DNA of 49,194 nucleotides from assembly GCA_964641415.1 (NCBI GenBank), contig CAZXMW010000024.1, positions 1 through 49,194 on the forward strand. The letters are read 5' to 3'. Made by a program: the position numbers and the translations under genes. This stretch comes from JAHECW01 sp964641415 (lineage in GTDB: Bacteria > Acidobacteriota > Thermoanaerobaculia > Thermoanaerobaculales > Sulfomarinibacteraceae). Positions within the stretch are counted from its first letter, which is position 1, and every line of letters begins with the position of its first letter. This document shows, piece after piece, positions 28,337-37,212 of this stretch. The notes under the pieces are model-generated. The model was not told where the DNA came from. It saw only the letters and a list, made by a program, of their open reading frames with translations, and made no database searches.

Positions 28337-29466
28337 TCACATGCCGCCAGCGATACGCGCCCATTGGCGCCGGAGCCAAATCCGAACTCTGTACTCGAGC
28401 AACGCAAATGCCTGCCTGCGAACCCTCCTTGACCGTAGGGCCTGGAGCCGGGAGACACGGCGGATTCGTTTCAGGAGCGGCGATCTCTTCGCATTAAGGG
28501 CAACATTGTCGGGCGCACCGAACCGATCTCGGGGAATGTCTGGCCAGTAGTGGGTGTCGTACACAGCCTTGCAGTACTGAGCCCTGTAGCCTTCCAATCC
28601 CAGGGGCTTAATATGTGGTGATTCAGCGTCCCGCTCAATCTGACCGAGGTCGCGCTTCAGACGTGTCCGGAGGACGTCGAAGTTGAGCCCTTCCCGCGAA
28701 AAGGACAGCATGACAAGTGCAGATTCAGGCGTCCCTGAGCGCGCTTGATGTCCAGGAATGTCGAAGACAAAGTTGCCTAATCCGTAAAACACGAACGCGT
28801 TCTGAAAACTCTCCCAGGGCCTTACGACATGGGCGTGATGGCAAATCACGACGTCGGCGCCCCATTCCGCCATTCGGCGAAGTCGTCCGATTTCCTGCCT
28901 CGAGGGCAGCGGGATGAATTCGCCACCACCATGATACTGGACAATGACATAGTCGGCTTCAGCACGCCCGTCCTCGATCATCCTGCGTACGCGATGGATG
29001 GAAAGGCCGGAGGCTGTCCCCCAGGAATCACGGCTTGGGCACTGACCGCAGTCATCTGTAAGGGCGAGCAGTGCGATTCTGAGGCCATCCTGCTCCAGCA
29101 CAATCGGGCGGCTTGCCTCTTCGGTGCTTCGACCAACCCCATGCCAGAAGATCTTGCGATTCTCCGCTTGCACAATGGTCTCGAGCAGGCCGTCCTCGCC
29201 GCAGTCCAGCACATGGTTGTTCGCCAGATTCAGAACCGTGCACCGCATTTCCTCAAGAGCTGCCCAGGCGTGACCGGGGCTTCGCAACCGAGTACCGCGA
29301 CGAACCGGCAGTGGGCATGGGTTGTGACCGGGCCTTCGAGGTTCAAGACCGCGTGATCCGCAAGATCGAGAAACCTCCTGATCTCCGGGTCGATCCGGGC
29401 AGCGGTCCAACCCGGTTGCCCGAACACCCCGGTAAAGCTGACGTCACCGCTGAACAGGACTCTCAA
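28337..29466 (-). pseudogene. CapA-family protein gene with a frameshift
   Basis: The 5' part (TTG 29466) reads MRVLFSGDVSFTG and NLEGPVTTHAH, the CapA N-terminus with the first metal-binding Asp and the NLEGP motif. The continuation RLRSPGHAWAALEEM, NLANNHVLDCG, CHHAHVV and YGLGNFVFD is in another frame, open to 28337. The shift must lie near 29285-29310. Joined, the pieces would give a protein of normal CapA length (about 375 residues). The start overlaps the upstream asparagine-synthase-like stop (TTGA). Either the gene is broken or the consensus has a one-base error; all metal-site motifs are still conserved, so decay, if real, is recent. Confidence 0.85.
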
Positions 29467-31121
29467 GAAAGGGTCCTTCGCATCTCGAGGGTTTCGAGGT
29501 ACCGCTCAGCCAGAGCCGCGTTGAAACCCTTCGCGCCTCGGAGTCCCTTATCCGCAAGCTCCTTCTCCCCCAGTGCAGAAAACCAACCCCAGGGGTCTTG
29601 CTGAACCTGACGCCGTGCAAGGGTCGAATACCGCCTTGATCTCAAACCCCGCGCGACTCCCCACGTGAGAACCCGGCCAGCTATCCTACGCAGCGGGTCT
29701 TCAACCCACGCGGGAATACCTCGCCGGGATATGGTGGTCTCTGGTTCGTGGCGGGGAGGGGGGTCGCAGTGGGCGAGCTCACGAAAAATGCGGTCCGTGA
29801 GGTCAAAGTGCAGGTGTTCACCCACCCGATACCGGCCAGGCACGCCCTCCCAAAACGCGAGAAACTCATCGTCGAAATAGGGCAGCCACCAGTCGCAACC
29901 CTGCAGATCCACAGCCCGCAAGGCATTGACAATGAACTTCGGGACCCTCTCGGCGAACATCCATGCGTCATCGGCACTGGACCACGCACTAACAGGGCCG
30001 AGTTGGTCAACGGATCGCTTTAACCGGCTCTCGATTTCGAGGCTTACCAGCCGAGGAACAAAGGCGCGCTCCCAGTGGCAGAGCCGCCTCTGCCACAGCA
30101 TTTTTTCAAACGACGCCCGCGTGGCGGGCGATCCATACTCCTCGAATCGTGCGAGGTAACTACCGGCCGGCAGGTCTGCTGCATACCCGGGTAAGAACAC
30201 TGAGCCCGGCTCTGCCTTCCCGCCCGAAATAAGCTGATGCACCGCCAGCCAGTCTTGAACATGCGGTGTGACCGAGAGATTGCCTGCCGTCCGGAGGTAG
30301 TCTGCGAACGCCCTGCTGCTGCCCGCAGCTGCCCAGGTGCCACGTGAATAGTCGCAAAGATGCCACTGCACACCCAAAGCGGAGGCAACCGCCCTGCTCG
30401 GGCCCACCTCATCAGGGACCGCGCCGTAGGTGTAGGTGCTTACCTTCTCGACCCCACTTTTCAACAACATGAGGAGAATCAGCCTGGAGTCGTACCCCCC
30501 ACTCAAGGGGACAACGACGGGGCGGCGATCGATCACCGCAAGCGCTCGCGCAAAGCAATTTGTCAGGACTGCGCCATATTCCTCGAGCAGCTGGCCATAC
30601 GACTGGGTATCGCGCCCAAGTGGTCGAAAGAACCCGTCCCGCTGCCTTTCCACCGCCCACCCGCGAACTTCAGGATCATGGGAAAGCACGACAGACTCAC
30701 CTGACTGGAGTTGGCGGATCTCTTTGCACAGCGTCGCGTCGTTCAGGGTGTATCCCGCCAGCCGGAACTCCCATGTAGATACTGGGTCCAACGGTGGATT
30801 TCCAAGTGCGGCCCAGATCCAGTCGCAGCTGTCGCTCACGAGGAGTCGCCGGCCTGCAACCGCATAGAACAGCGGCACGCTCCTGGCGCGGTCCACCGCT
30901 AAACCGACGTGGCGTTCCGTCCACACGACCGTCGCGTACTGCCCGTTCCAGCCCCCAACTTCCTCAAAGAGTGAGCCGGCCCGCAGCGAAGCCACGGCGC
31001 GTCTGGTCAAAGCCGCGGCAGGCAGTTTTTTCCCGCTGATGAAAACGTGGCCGCGGAAAGCGCAGTCCTCGCCTGTGTGCCAGTCGGACCTCTGGAGGGC
31101 CAACTCAAATGGTAAGGCCAC
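29463..31121 (-). CDS. Asparagine synthase-like PP-loop protein with degenerate glutaminase domain
   Basis: The 552-residue product has a PP-loop SGGYDSR at about 207-212 and an N-terminal region with glutaminase-like strands (GGWNGQYATVVW, DRARSVPLFY) but no N-terminal Cys2, so it cannot release ammonia from glutamine in the usual way. This resembles beta-lactam-synthetase-like or lasso-peptide-cyclase-like members of the family, which adenylate a carboxylate for attack by an amine. I set the start at GTG 31121 with GGAGG four bases upstream, overlapping the flippase end by 17 bases. It precedes a CapA gene, like the pair at 24090-26780. Confidence 0.85.
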   Translation of the reverse strand: MALPFELALQRSDWHTGEDCAFRGHVFISGKKLPAAALTRRAVASLRAGSLFEEVGGWNGQYATVVWTERHVGLAVDRARSVPLFYAVAGRRLLVSDSCDWIWAALGNPPLDPVSTWEFRLAGYTLNDATLCKEIRQLQSGESVVLSHDPEVRGWAVERQRDGFFRPLGRDTQSYGQLLEEYGAVLTNCFARALAVIDRRPVVVPLSGGYDSRLILLMLLKSGVEKVSTYTYGAVPDEVGPSRAVASALGVQWHLCDYSRGTWAAAGSSRAFADYLRTAGNLSVTPHVQDWLAVHQLISGGKAEPGSVFLPGYAADLPAGSYLARFEEYGSPATRASFEKMLWQRRLCHWERAFVPRLVSLEIESRLKRSVDQLGPVSAWSSADDAWMFAERVPKFIVNALRAVDLQGCDWWLPYFDDEFLAFWEGVPGRYRVGEHLHFDLTDRIFRELAHCDPPPRHEPETTISRRGIPAWVEDPLRRIAGRVLTWGVARGLRSRRYSTLARRQVQQDPWGWFSALGEKELADKGLRGAKGFNAALAERYLETLEMRRTLS

Positions 31122-32595
31122 TCGGCCTCCACGGGTCAATGATGCGGCGGTGCAGGAGCAGCCCGGTGGCAAGGATCGCGAGCACCATCACGAGCACGGA
31201 GTTGCCGCTGGCGATGAAAAGCAGCCGGCCAATGCCGAGCGGTGCCGAAACAACGAGCGCATCCAGGACCAGCCGACCCCAAGTCCGGCGAAACGACGCG
31301 CCGCCAACCTTGACCGTCCACGCGAAATACGCCGCGCCTGTTAGGGCGCTAACGGCGGCAAAGAGCGCAACCGCAGTAGCGGGACCAGTGCCGAACTTCG
31401 TACCAAGAAAGAGCGCACCAACCCTGAGCAGGAGCATCGGGAATTGGCAGGCCGCCTCTGCTGCTTGCCGCCCCATTGCCAAGAGAATGGGAGTCTGGGG
31501 CGAGAAAATGAAACCTAGGAATAACCATGGTGCCAGATACCTGACGTAGAGGCCAGCTTCAGCCCAGTTCGGCCCAAAAACAAACCTGAATAAATCCGGG
31601 CCGAAAAACGCGAGCGTGCCATACATGTAGGCGCTGATACCCGACAATCTCGCGGTTGTCTCCTCCATCAATTCCCCAAGCGTTCCTGACACGGTCGCTT
31701 CAGGGATCCTGGACAGGAACACACGAGAGACCGAGCCAGAGATCAGAGCCGAGGGCATCGCGATCACCCGAAGACCCAGAGCGTAGAGCCCGGTTGCGAC
31801 TGCCCCAAAGAGCACAGACATCATGATCGTAGGGGCTGACCGGCCCGCCAGATTGAGAAGCGACGTCCACAAGGTGAACGAGGGATACTGTTTGAACCCA
31901 GCAGCCACGCCGCGGAGGCCCTGGATTGTGATCGTAGGTCTCAGTTCATTGAGATCTCGGACCGTCCGCCGAAGCAGCATGAAAAATCCGCTCGTCAGGT
32001 TTGCTACGGCCCCCAGTATCAACCCGATCAGCCCGACACCCAACAGGCCGCCGCCGAGCTGGACACTCACGGAGCTGAGTGATTGGTACGCCCGTGACGA
32101 ACTGAGAAGGAGGAAATGGCGTTTCCTCGTCACCCAGGCCGCCAAGCACATGTTGAGTCCGCCGCCGAGGACGGCGATCACCATAAACCAGCGAAAATTG
32201 TGAAATCGAAGATCGTCCGAGAGCAGGGCGAACACCGATTGCGGCAGAAGGCCGCATAGCGCCAAAACCAGGAACGAGAACACCCCTGTACAACACGCCG
32301 CGACAACGAGCAGCCTTGCGGCATCCTCATCCTGCGGCGCGATCGGAATCGCCGCGTCGTAACGTAGCGTGGCCGCCAGCACGAGAATGGAGGTTACGGC
32401 GGAGAACGCCGCCATCACGCCGAAATCCGCCGGAACATAGAGGCGCGTCAGAACCGGTGCCGCAACCAGACCAATGGCCTGCACGGCAGCTGTCCCGCCC
32501 CCCATGATCGCCACCTGTCGGCCGAAGGCATCATTGGGTAGAACGGCTGAAACTCTGCGCTTGATGGCAGCCAGAATTGCGGCGTGAGAACTCAT
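31105..32595 (-). CDS. wzx: Polysaccharide flippase (Wzx, MATE/MOP superfamily)
   Basis: A 496-residue polytopic protein with about twelve to fourteen hydrophobic segments and the PST/Wzx layout: APVLTRLYVPADFG near the N-terminus is the typical first-helix region. Wzx proteins flip undecaprenyl-linked repeat units across the inner membrane. I chose ATG 32595; the open frame runs 80 codons further upstream but that part lies inside asnB in another frame. Gap to asnB is 58 bases. Together with the Wzy/WaaL-like protein it would form a Wzx/Wzy export route, separate from the Wzm/Wzt ABC transporter also in the locus. Confidence 0.92.
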   Translation of the reverse strand: MSSHAAILAAIKRRVSAVLPNDAFGRQVAIMGGGTAAVQAIGLVAAPVLTRLYVPADFGVMAAFSAVTSILVLAATLRYDAAIPIAPQDEDAARLLVVAACCTGVFSFLVLALCGLLPQSVFALLSDDLRFHNFRWFMVIAVLGGGLNMCLAAWVTRKRHFLLLSSSRAYQSLSSVSVQLGGGLLGVGLIGLILGAVANLTSGFFMLLRRTVRDLNELRPTITIQGLRGVAAGFKQYPSFTLWTSLLNLAGRSAPTIMMSVLFGAVATGLYALGLRVIAMPSALISGSVSRVFLSRIPEATVSGTLGELMEETTARLSGISAYMYGTLAFFGPDLFRFVFGPNWAEAGLYVRYLAPWLFLGFIFSPQTPILLAMGRQAAEAACQFPMLLLRVGALFLGTKFGTGPATAVALFAAVSALTGAAYFAWTVKVGGASFRRTWGRLVLDALVVSAPLGIGRLLFIASGNSVLVMVLAILATGLLLHRRIIDPWRPSGLTI

Positions 32596-32653
32596 CGCGA
32601 CGAATCGTGCGTTTTGTGCACCGGAAGTCGGCGGCAGTCTTGGCAACCCCGGG

Positions 32654-34645
32654 TCATGCGACCTCTGATACTCGCCCAGGCCCCCAGGAACGCAGCCAGA
32701 GGTCCAGGTTCTGGCAACGCCACAACGGAGCCGCCGCGGACAGGTTGCCGCCGGGCTTCGCTTGAAGCCTGCCGATGTTGGCCATATCGAGGTAGTCGTG
32801 CGCGGGCGAATGGGGCCCGAGCGAACCCAGGCCACATTCGGTCAGGTGGTCCGCCCACGCAGCGCCCGGCACCCCAAACCCAACCTTCTTCCGTCGCCAA
32901 ACGACCTCATCCGGCAGGTTCTCGGAAAACGCCGACCGCAGGGCATACTTCGTCCAACCGTTGCGAATCCTGTGTGCAGCAGCTTTCTTGAAGACGAAGT
33001 CGACCAGCCGATGATCGAGAAAGGGAACCCGCGCCTCCAGGCCGAACGCCGACGAGTTCCGGTCTTCATACCGGAGGAGAGCAGGCAAGACACCCTCTTC
33101 CATCTGGTAGCGAAGCAATGCGGACAGGCTATACAGGGTGCCTGCGTGATCGTGATTCACAAACAGGTCAGGGCTTGTGCGAAGATCAGGACAAACCAGC
33201 CTCAAGCCGAGCGAAGCTCGCAATCGCCTGCGGGCTGCGCTCTCCTGGAGCCTGGGCGCGAGCTTTCGGATGAGCAACGAACCCGCCATCCGCATCAGGC
33301 TACCCCCCGCGATGCGGCGGAAAGCGAAAAACTCCCGTGTTGCAGCTGCAACCTTCCTTCTCTCGAGGAGCTCGGTCACGAACGTGGTGAACGGCGCGTA
33401 GCCACCAAGCAACTCGTCCGCCCCTTGGCCGTCGAGAAGCACACCCACTCCAGCTTCCTTCGCGGACCTCATCACGAACCACTGGGCAAAGATACTCAGG
33501 TCGCCGAAGGGCTCATCCTGGCAATGGACGACCTCATCGATGTGCTCCTCGAGGTCAGCGGCCGTTGGGTACACGAGCACGCCACGCGCGGGAACGCGCC
33601 CAAGTACGGCGTCGATGAAGGGACGCTCGTTGTACGGCGCCTCCTCTTCGAACACCGAACTAAACGTCCGCAAGCGGTGCCGGTCTCGTGTGCAGGCTGC
33701 CGTTTCCAAGAGATGAGTGGCCGCAGCCACGATGGAGGAAGAATCGAGCCCGCCGCTGAGGCACGAGCCGACCGTGACGTCGGATCTGAGCTGCAGGCGG
33801 ACGGAATCGATGAGCAATTCTCTGAACTGCTCGATGACCCCTTGCGAAGCGTCCTCCCCTTCCCCGTCGATCTCGGTGCGGTAGTAACGGGAAGCAACCC
33901 GGCTCGTCTCGCTCACGGCGAAATTTGTTGCCGGAGGGAGAGCATGAACGTTAGCAAAAAACGTGTCACCCGCTCGTGCACTCGGGTGAACTCCGAACCC
34001 AACGAACCTCGCGATCGCACCAGCATCCGGTTCGAAGGGGGCGCCCGCACCCCCAACCAGCGCCTTGATTTCGGAGCCGAACGCGAATGTAGCCCCACGC
34101 TCCACAAAGTGAAACGGCTTGATTCCGAAACGATCCCGGCTGCAGAGCAACGCCCGCTTTGCCGTGTCATACAGGGCGAACGCCCACATGCCGTTGAAGT
34201 GGGAAACGCAGTCCGCCCCCCACTGCTGATAGGCGGCGAGAATGACCTCCGTATCCGTGCCTGAACGAAAGGTGTGGCCCAGGTTCCCCAGTTGCTGCCT
34301 CAATTCCACATAGTTGTAGATCTCACCGTTGTACACGAGCCAGAGGTCCCTGCGGAAGCTCGCCATCGGCTGGTGGCCGGCCTCCGAGAGGTCGAGAATT
34401 GCGAGCCGTCGATGGCCGAAGGCGAGGTCGAAAGCGGAGCCGGCAGCCGCCTCCAACGGCGCAAGATCCAGTCCCGACACTGTGTCAGTACCCCCGAACT
34501 CTCTGGTCGCGCCGGTTCGGGTGTTGACGAGCAGGTAGCCCTCATCGTCCGGACCGCGATGCCGGAGGCGATTCGTGCAACAGCGCAGCTGGTCGAGATC
34601 AACAGGCCGCCCGTCACGGTTCCAAATACCGAAGATTCCACACAT
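32654..34645 (-). CDS. asnB: Asparagine synthetase B-type amidotransferase (glutamine-hydrolysing)
   Basis: Full-length 663-residue AsnB-type enzyme with Cys2 in MCGIFGI, HRGPDDEG, GHRRLAILDLSEAGHQ, YNGEIYNY and the PP-loop SGGLDSS at 297-303. A sugar-carboxylate amidation role (WbpS-like) is likely in this locus, as for the paralogue at 20962-22884. The two are clearly diverged, not a recent copy. The start is 44 bases after the GT4 stop. Housekeeping asparagine synthesis cannot be excluded. Confidence 0.93.
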   Translation of the reverse strand: MCGIFGIWNRDGRPVDLDQLRCCTNRLRHRGPDDEGYLLVNTRTGATREFGGTDTVSGLDLAPLEAAAGSAFDLAFGHRRLAILDLSEAGHQPMASFRRDLWLVYNGEIYNYVELRQQLGNLGHTFRSGTDTEVILAAYQQWGADCVSHFNGMWAFALYDTAKRALLCSRDRFGIKPFHFVERGATFAFGSEIKALVGGAGAPFEPDAGAIARFVGFGVHPSARAGDTFFANVHALPPATNFAVSETSRVASRYYRTEIDGEGEDASQGVIEQFRELLIDSVRLQLRSDVTVGSCLSGGLDSSSIVAAATHLLETAACTRDRHRLRTFSSVFEEEAPYNERPFIDAVLGRVPARGVLVYPTAADLEEHIDEVVHCQDEPFGDLSIFAQWFVMRSAKEAGVGVLLDGQGADELLGGYAPFTTFVTELLERRKVAAATREFFAFRRIAGGSLMRMAGSLLIRKLAPRLQESAARRRLRASLGLRLVCPDLRTSPDLFVNHDHAGTLYSLSALLRYQMEEGVLPALLRYEDRNSSAFGLEARVPFLDHRLVDFVFKKAAAHRIRNGWTKYALRSAFSENLPDEVVWRRKKVGFGVPGAAWADHLTECGLGSLGPHSPAHDYLDMANIGRLQAKPGGNLSAAAPLWRCQNLDLWLRSWGPGRVSEVA

Positions 34646-34689
34646 TTCAGAGCCCGGGTCTGCTTCGTCTCACAGCTCGCGGCATTGGG

Positions 34690-35895
34690 TCACGCGGCGA
34701 GACGCGGAGGGCCGGAGGCCATGGCAAATCGGTAGACTCCCGTCACCTTCTGAAGGAACCTCTCGGGGCCGAATTCGGAAAGGACCTCATTTCGAATCGC
34801 CGACGGGTCGAACGACGCGAGGCGGGCCACGCACTGGCGAATGCCCGCCGCCAGGTCTTCGGCACTCGCCGGCCGCACCGTACATCCGTTGGTACTGTTC
34901 ACGAAGTACTCAGGGCCGCCGCATCGAGTGGCCACTACAGGGAGCCCGCAGGCGAGTGCTTCGGCAGCCGCAAGGCAGAAGGTCTCATGGAGGCTGGGCA
35001 CGGCGGCGAGATCGGACCGGTCGAACAGGTCGAAAACCTCGTTCCTCGTCAGCTGCCCGAGGAATCGACACCGGGATTCAAGCCCGAGCTCTCGGGCCTT
35101 TTGCTCGAGCAGCGGCCTCAGCGGGCCGTCGCCACCGAGCTCGAGGTCAAGCTCGACGCCGTCATTCGCGAGCAAGGCTGCAGCCTCGAGCAGGAATCCG
35201 ACTCCCTTCTGCGGACGAAGCCCTCCGACGAACGCGATTCGAGGTCGGCCGGGGCGATGGGATTTCCGGAGAGGATGCCGGTTCGCGCGCGGGTCCCCCA
35301 GCACTTCACCGATGATGTGAGGTTGGACAGCGGGACAAAAACCGGTGATTGCCGAGGCGAGGCTCGGACTGAGCGCGACAACAGCGCCGCTCGGCTGGAG
35401 CGCCATGCGTGTCAACCGCCGTGACCACCACGATCGGAGGTGATTGGTGAACGGACTCATGTGCTCTGTCACGACCACCGGGATGCCGTGTTCAGAGCCG
35501 ATTCTGACCGCAATCCACCCGCACGGCAGGGAAACGTGCGCATGGATGACATCAGGCACACCCCATTCAGAGACCAGAAAGCGAAACCCCTCGGTGGCGG
35601 CGCGATACAGCGTGTATTGAGAGGCCAACCTCGAATACGGAATGAAACTCTGGGCGAAGACTCTGTGTGTCCAGATACCATCTTCGTCGTGCGCCGTGTT
35701 TTTCTGCCGGCGACGGCGGTCCCATAGCCCGGTGATCGACGAAACGCCTGGCACCAGAACTGCCACATCATGGACCTGGGCAACGACGCGGGCCTGGTCC
35801 CTGATGAAAATACCGTCGGTCGGGCGTACCACCGACGGATACCAAGACGGTAGAAATAAGATCTTCAAACGCGCTGCCACCCTCAGACCCGCCAT
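34690..35895 (-). CDS. Glycosyltransferase, GT4 family
   Basis: A 401-residue GT-B enzyme with FLPSWYPS at the N-terminus, AFVGGLRPQKG as inter-domain donor-site segment, and an E-x7-E motif in HETFCLAAAEALACG. The longest open frame starts at 36000 inside the upstream gene; I take ATG 35895. TTG 35868, nine codons on, has an AGGGTGG ribosome-binding site and may be the true start, since family members usually begin right at the FLPSWYP strand. Acts on the cytoplasmic side; donor unknown. Confidence 0.9.
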   Translation of the reverse strand: MAGLRVAARLKILFLPSWYPSVVRPTDGIFIRDQARVVAQVHDVAVLVPGVSSITGLWDRRRRQKNTAHDEDGIWTHRVFAQSFIPYSRLASQYTLYRAATEGFRFLVSEWGVPDVIHAHVSLPCGWIAVRIGSEHGIPVVVTEHMSPFTNHLRSWWSRRLTRMALQPSGAVVALSPSLASAITGFCPAVQPHIIGEVLGDPRANRHPLRKSHRPGRPRIAFVGGLRPQKGVGFLLEAAALLANDGVELDLELGGDGPLRPLLEQKARELGLESRCRFLGQLTRNEVFDLFDRSDLAAVPSLHETFCLAAAEALACGLPVVATRCGGPEYFVNSTNGCTVRPASAEDLAAGIRQCVARLASFDPSAIRNEVLSEFGPERFLQKVTGVYRFAMASGPPRLAA

Positions 35896-35926
35896 CCGGA
35901 CCCGGGTGATACTGCCGGCCCAACGA

Positions 35927-37201
35927 TCACGCGGGAGCCCCCGACGGAGCCATCTCGCTGCTGATGTACGCGGCCGCGCGTTCGTGGGAACGGCCGTCAT
36001 CGAACGTGACGTATCTCTCGACCAGCTGCTTGCGCCCGGCGGCGTACCACGAAGGGTCGGACAGCGCCCTCCTCAACATATCCCTGAGTTCGGCGGGCGT
36101 TCTTGCCATGGGGAGCCAGTCGTTGTCCACAAGCGGTTTGAAGTGCATCTGGAGCCACGCCTTTTCGGTGGCCAGCGCATGAAGGTCCGGGCGGACGGTT
36201 GAAAACAACGTCGCGATGGTGGGCGTGTCGAAGATCGGCCCTTCGAGAACGAGGGTCGAAGCAGGCGTAACCACGGCGTCGGCGTGGTTGAGCATGTTGG
36301 CGAAATCGTCGATCTCGTCCACGCTCGGGCACCAACCGAGGGTCTTGAGGTACGAGCCGAACGAGAGGATCACCCGTGGATGGTTGCGATACGGCCAGAA
36401 ATGCTCGAGGTGGCTCATGAAGTGGAGGCGGCACACGAACTGAACGTCGCGCAGCGCCTCGTCCTGCTCCGTCATCTCGAGGAGCAGGTCCATCATGAAC
36501 GTCTCGTCCCAATCCGGGCTGAATGACCCGGCGGTCCCGAAGACGACCACCGGCTTGGCCGGATCGAGGCCCTTGGAACGCCAGTACTCGTCGCGCGTTC
36601 GAAGCACGCCCGGAGTGAAGTACCGGTCGAAGCACGTCGGTCCGACAACGTGGACCTCGTCCTCTCGGTACTTCTCGACCTCGATGGCCTCCCGACGGTT
36701 CACCTGGTTCCAGACTGCGATGGTGTCCCCGCGCGACTCGGGGCGACGAAGGATGTTGTCCCAGCTCTTGACGACGCCCGCGGTTCGGACGCCTCTACGT
36801 CTGGCAACGGTGACAAGGTCCCATTCGTTGAGCACCAGAGGGTGAGTGGTCACGACCAGCGAAGGCGGAAACTCGGCAAACAGCCGATCAACGAATTCGG
36901 GAGGTTCGAAGAGCCGAGCTTCGAGGCGAGCGAGAAAGTCAATCAAACGCCTGCTCCTGCTCCTCCGCCGAAACAGCGCCATGTACGACGACCAGCGCGT
37001 GCGAGCCGTGAAGATGTCATGCCTCCTGACAACGACTCTCTCGTGCCGCACCTCCTCGAGCACTTCGGGCACCACGTACGCTTGCGTCGCCAGAATGACC
37101 CGGATGTCGGGTGCGCGGTCAAGCAGGACCTTGAGAACACCGAGGCGCACGATGTCCCGGTAGAGCATCCCCTGGCTGATGGCGATGTAGACGTTTCTCA
37201 T
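35927..37201 (-). CDS. GT-B-fold transferase, CDP-glycerol glycerophosphotransferase/ulosonic-acid transferase-like
   Basis: The 424-residue product is predicted to have two Rossmann-like halves; the second contains VVFGTAGSFSPDWDE, VICRLHF-like VQFVCRLHF, and TPASTLVLEGPIFDTPT, which resembles the donor-site region of CDP-glycerol glycerophosphotransferases and capsule GT-B enzymes that use CMP- or CDP-activated donors. It directly follows the NeuB and HAD-SIS genes (11-base gap), so transfer of the CMP-activated ulosonic acid made by those enzymes is an attractive guess. I do not recognise a precise family. MRNVYIAISQG at an ATG start fits a first beta-strand. Confidence 0.65.
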   Translation of the reverse strand: MRNVYIAISQGMLYRDIVRLGVLKVLLDRAPDIRVILATQAYVVPEVLEEVRHERVVVRRHDIFTARTRWSSYMALFRRRSRSRRLIDFLARLEARLFEPPEFVDRLFAEFPPSLVVTTHPLVLNEWDLVTVARRRGVRTAGVVKSWDNILRRPESRGDTIAVWNQVNRREAIEVEKYREDEVHVVGPTCFDRYFTPGVLRTRDEYWRSKGLDPAKPVVVFGTAGSFSPDWDETFMMDLLLEMTEQDEALRDVQFVCRLHFMSHLEHFWPYRNHPRVILSFGSYLKTLGWCPSVDEIDDFANMLNHADAVVTPASTLVLEGPIFDTPTIATLFSTVRPDLHALATEKAWLQMHFKPLVDNDWLPMARTPAELRDMLRRALSDPSWYAAGRKQLVERYVTFDDGRSHERAAAYISSEMAPSGAPA

Positions 37202-37212
37202 TCTTCAGCGCT

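Noticed and set aside
28010..28379. Small minus-strand frames in the 333-base gap
   Set aside because: They overlap the CapA end or lack a ribosome-binding site and resemble nothing I know; not reported as genes.
31122..31172. Longer start for the asparagine-synthase-like gene
   Set aside because: GTG 31121 has GGAGG at the right distance; the longer form lacks a ribosome-binding site and overlaps the flippase further.
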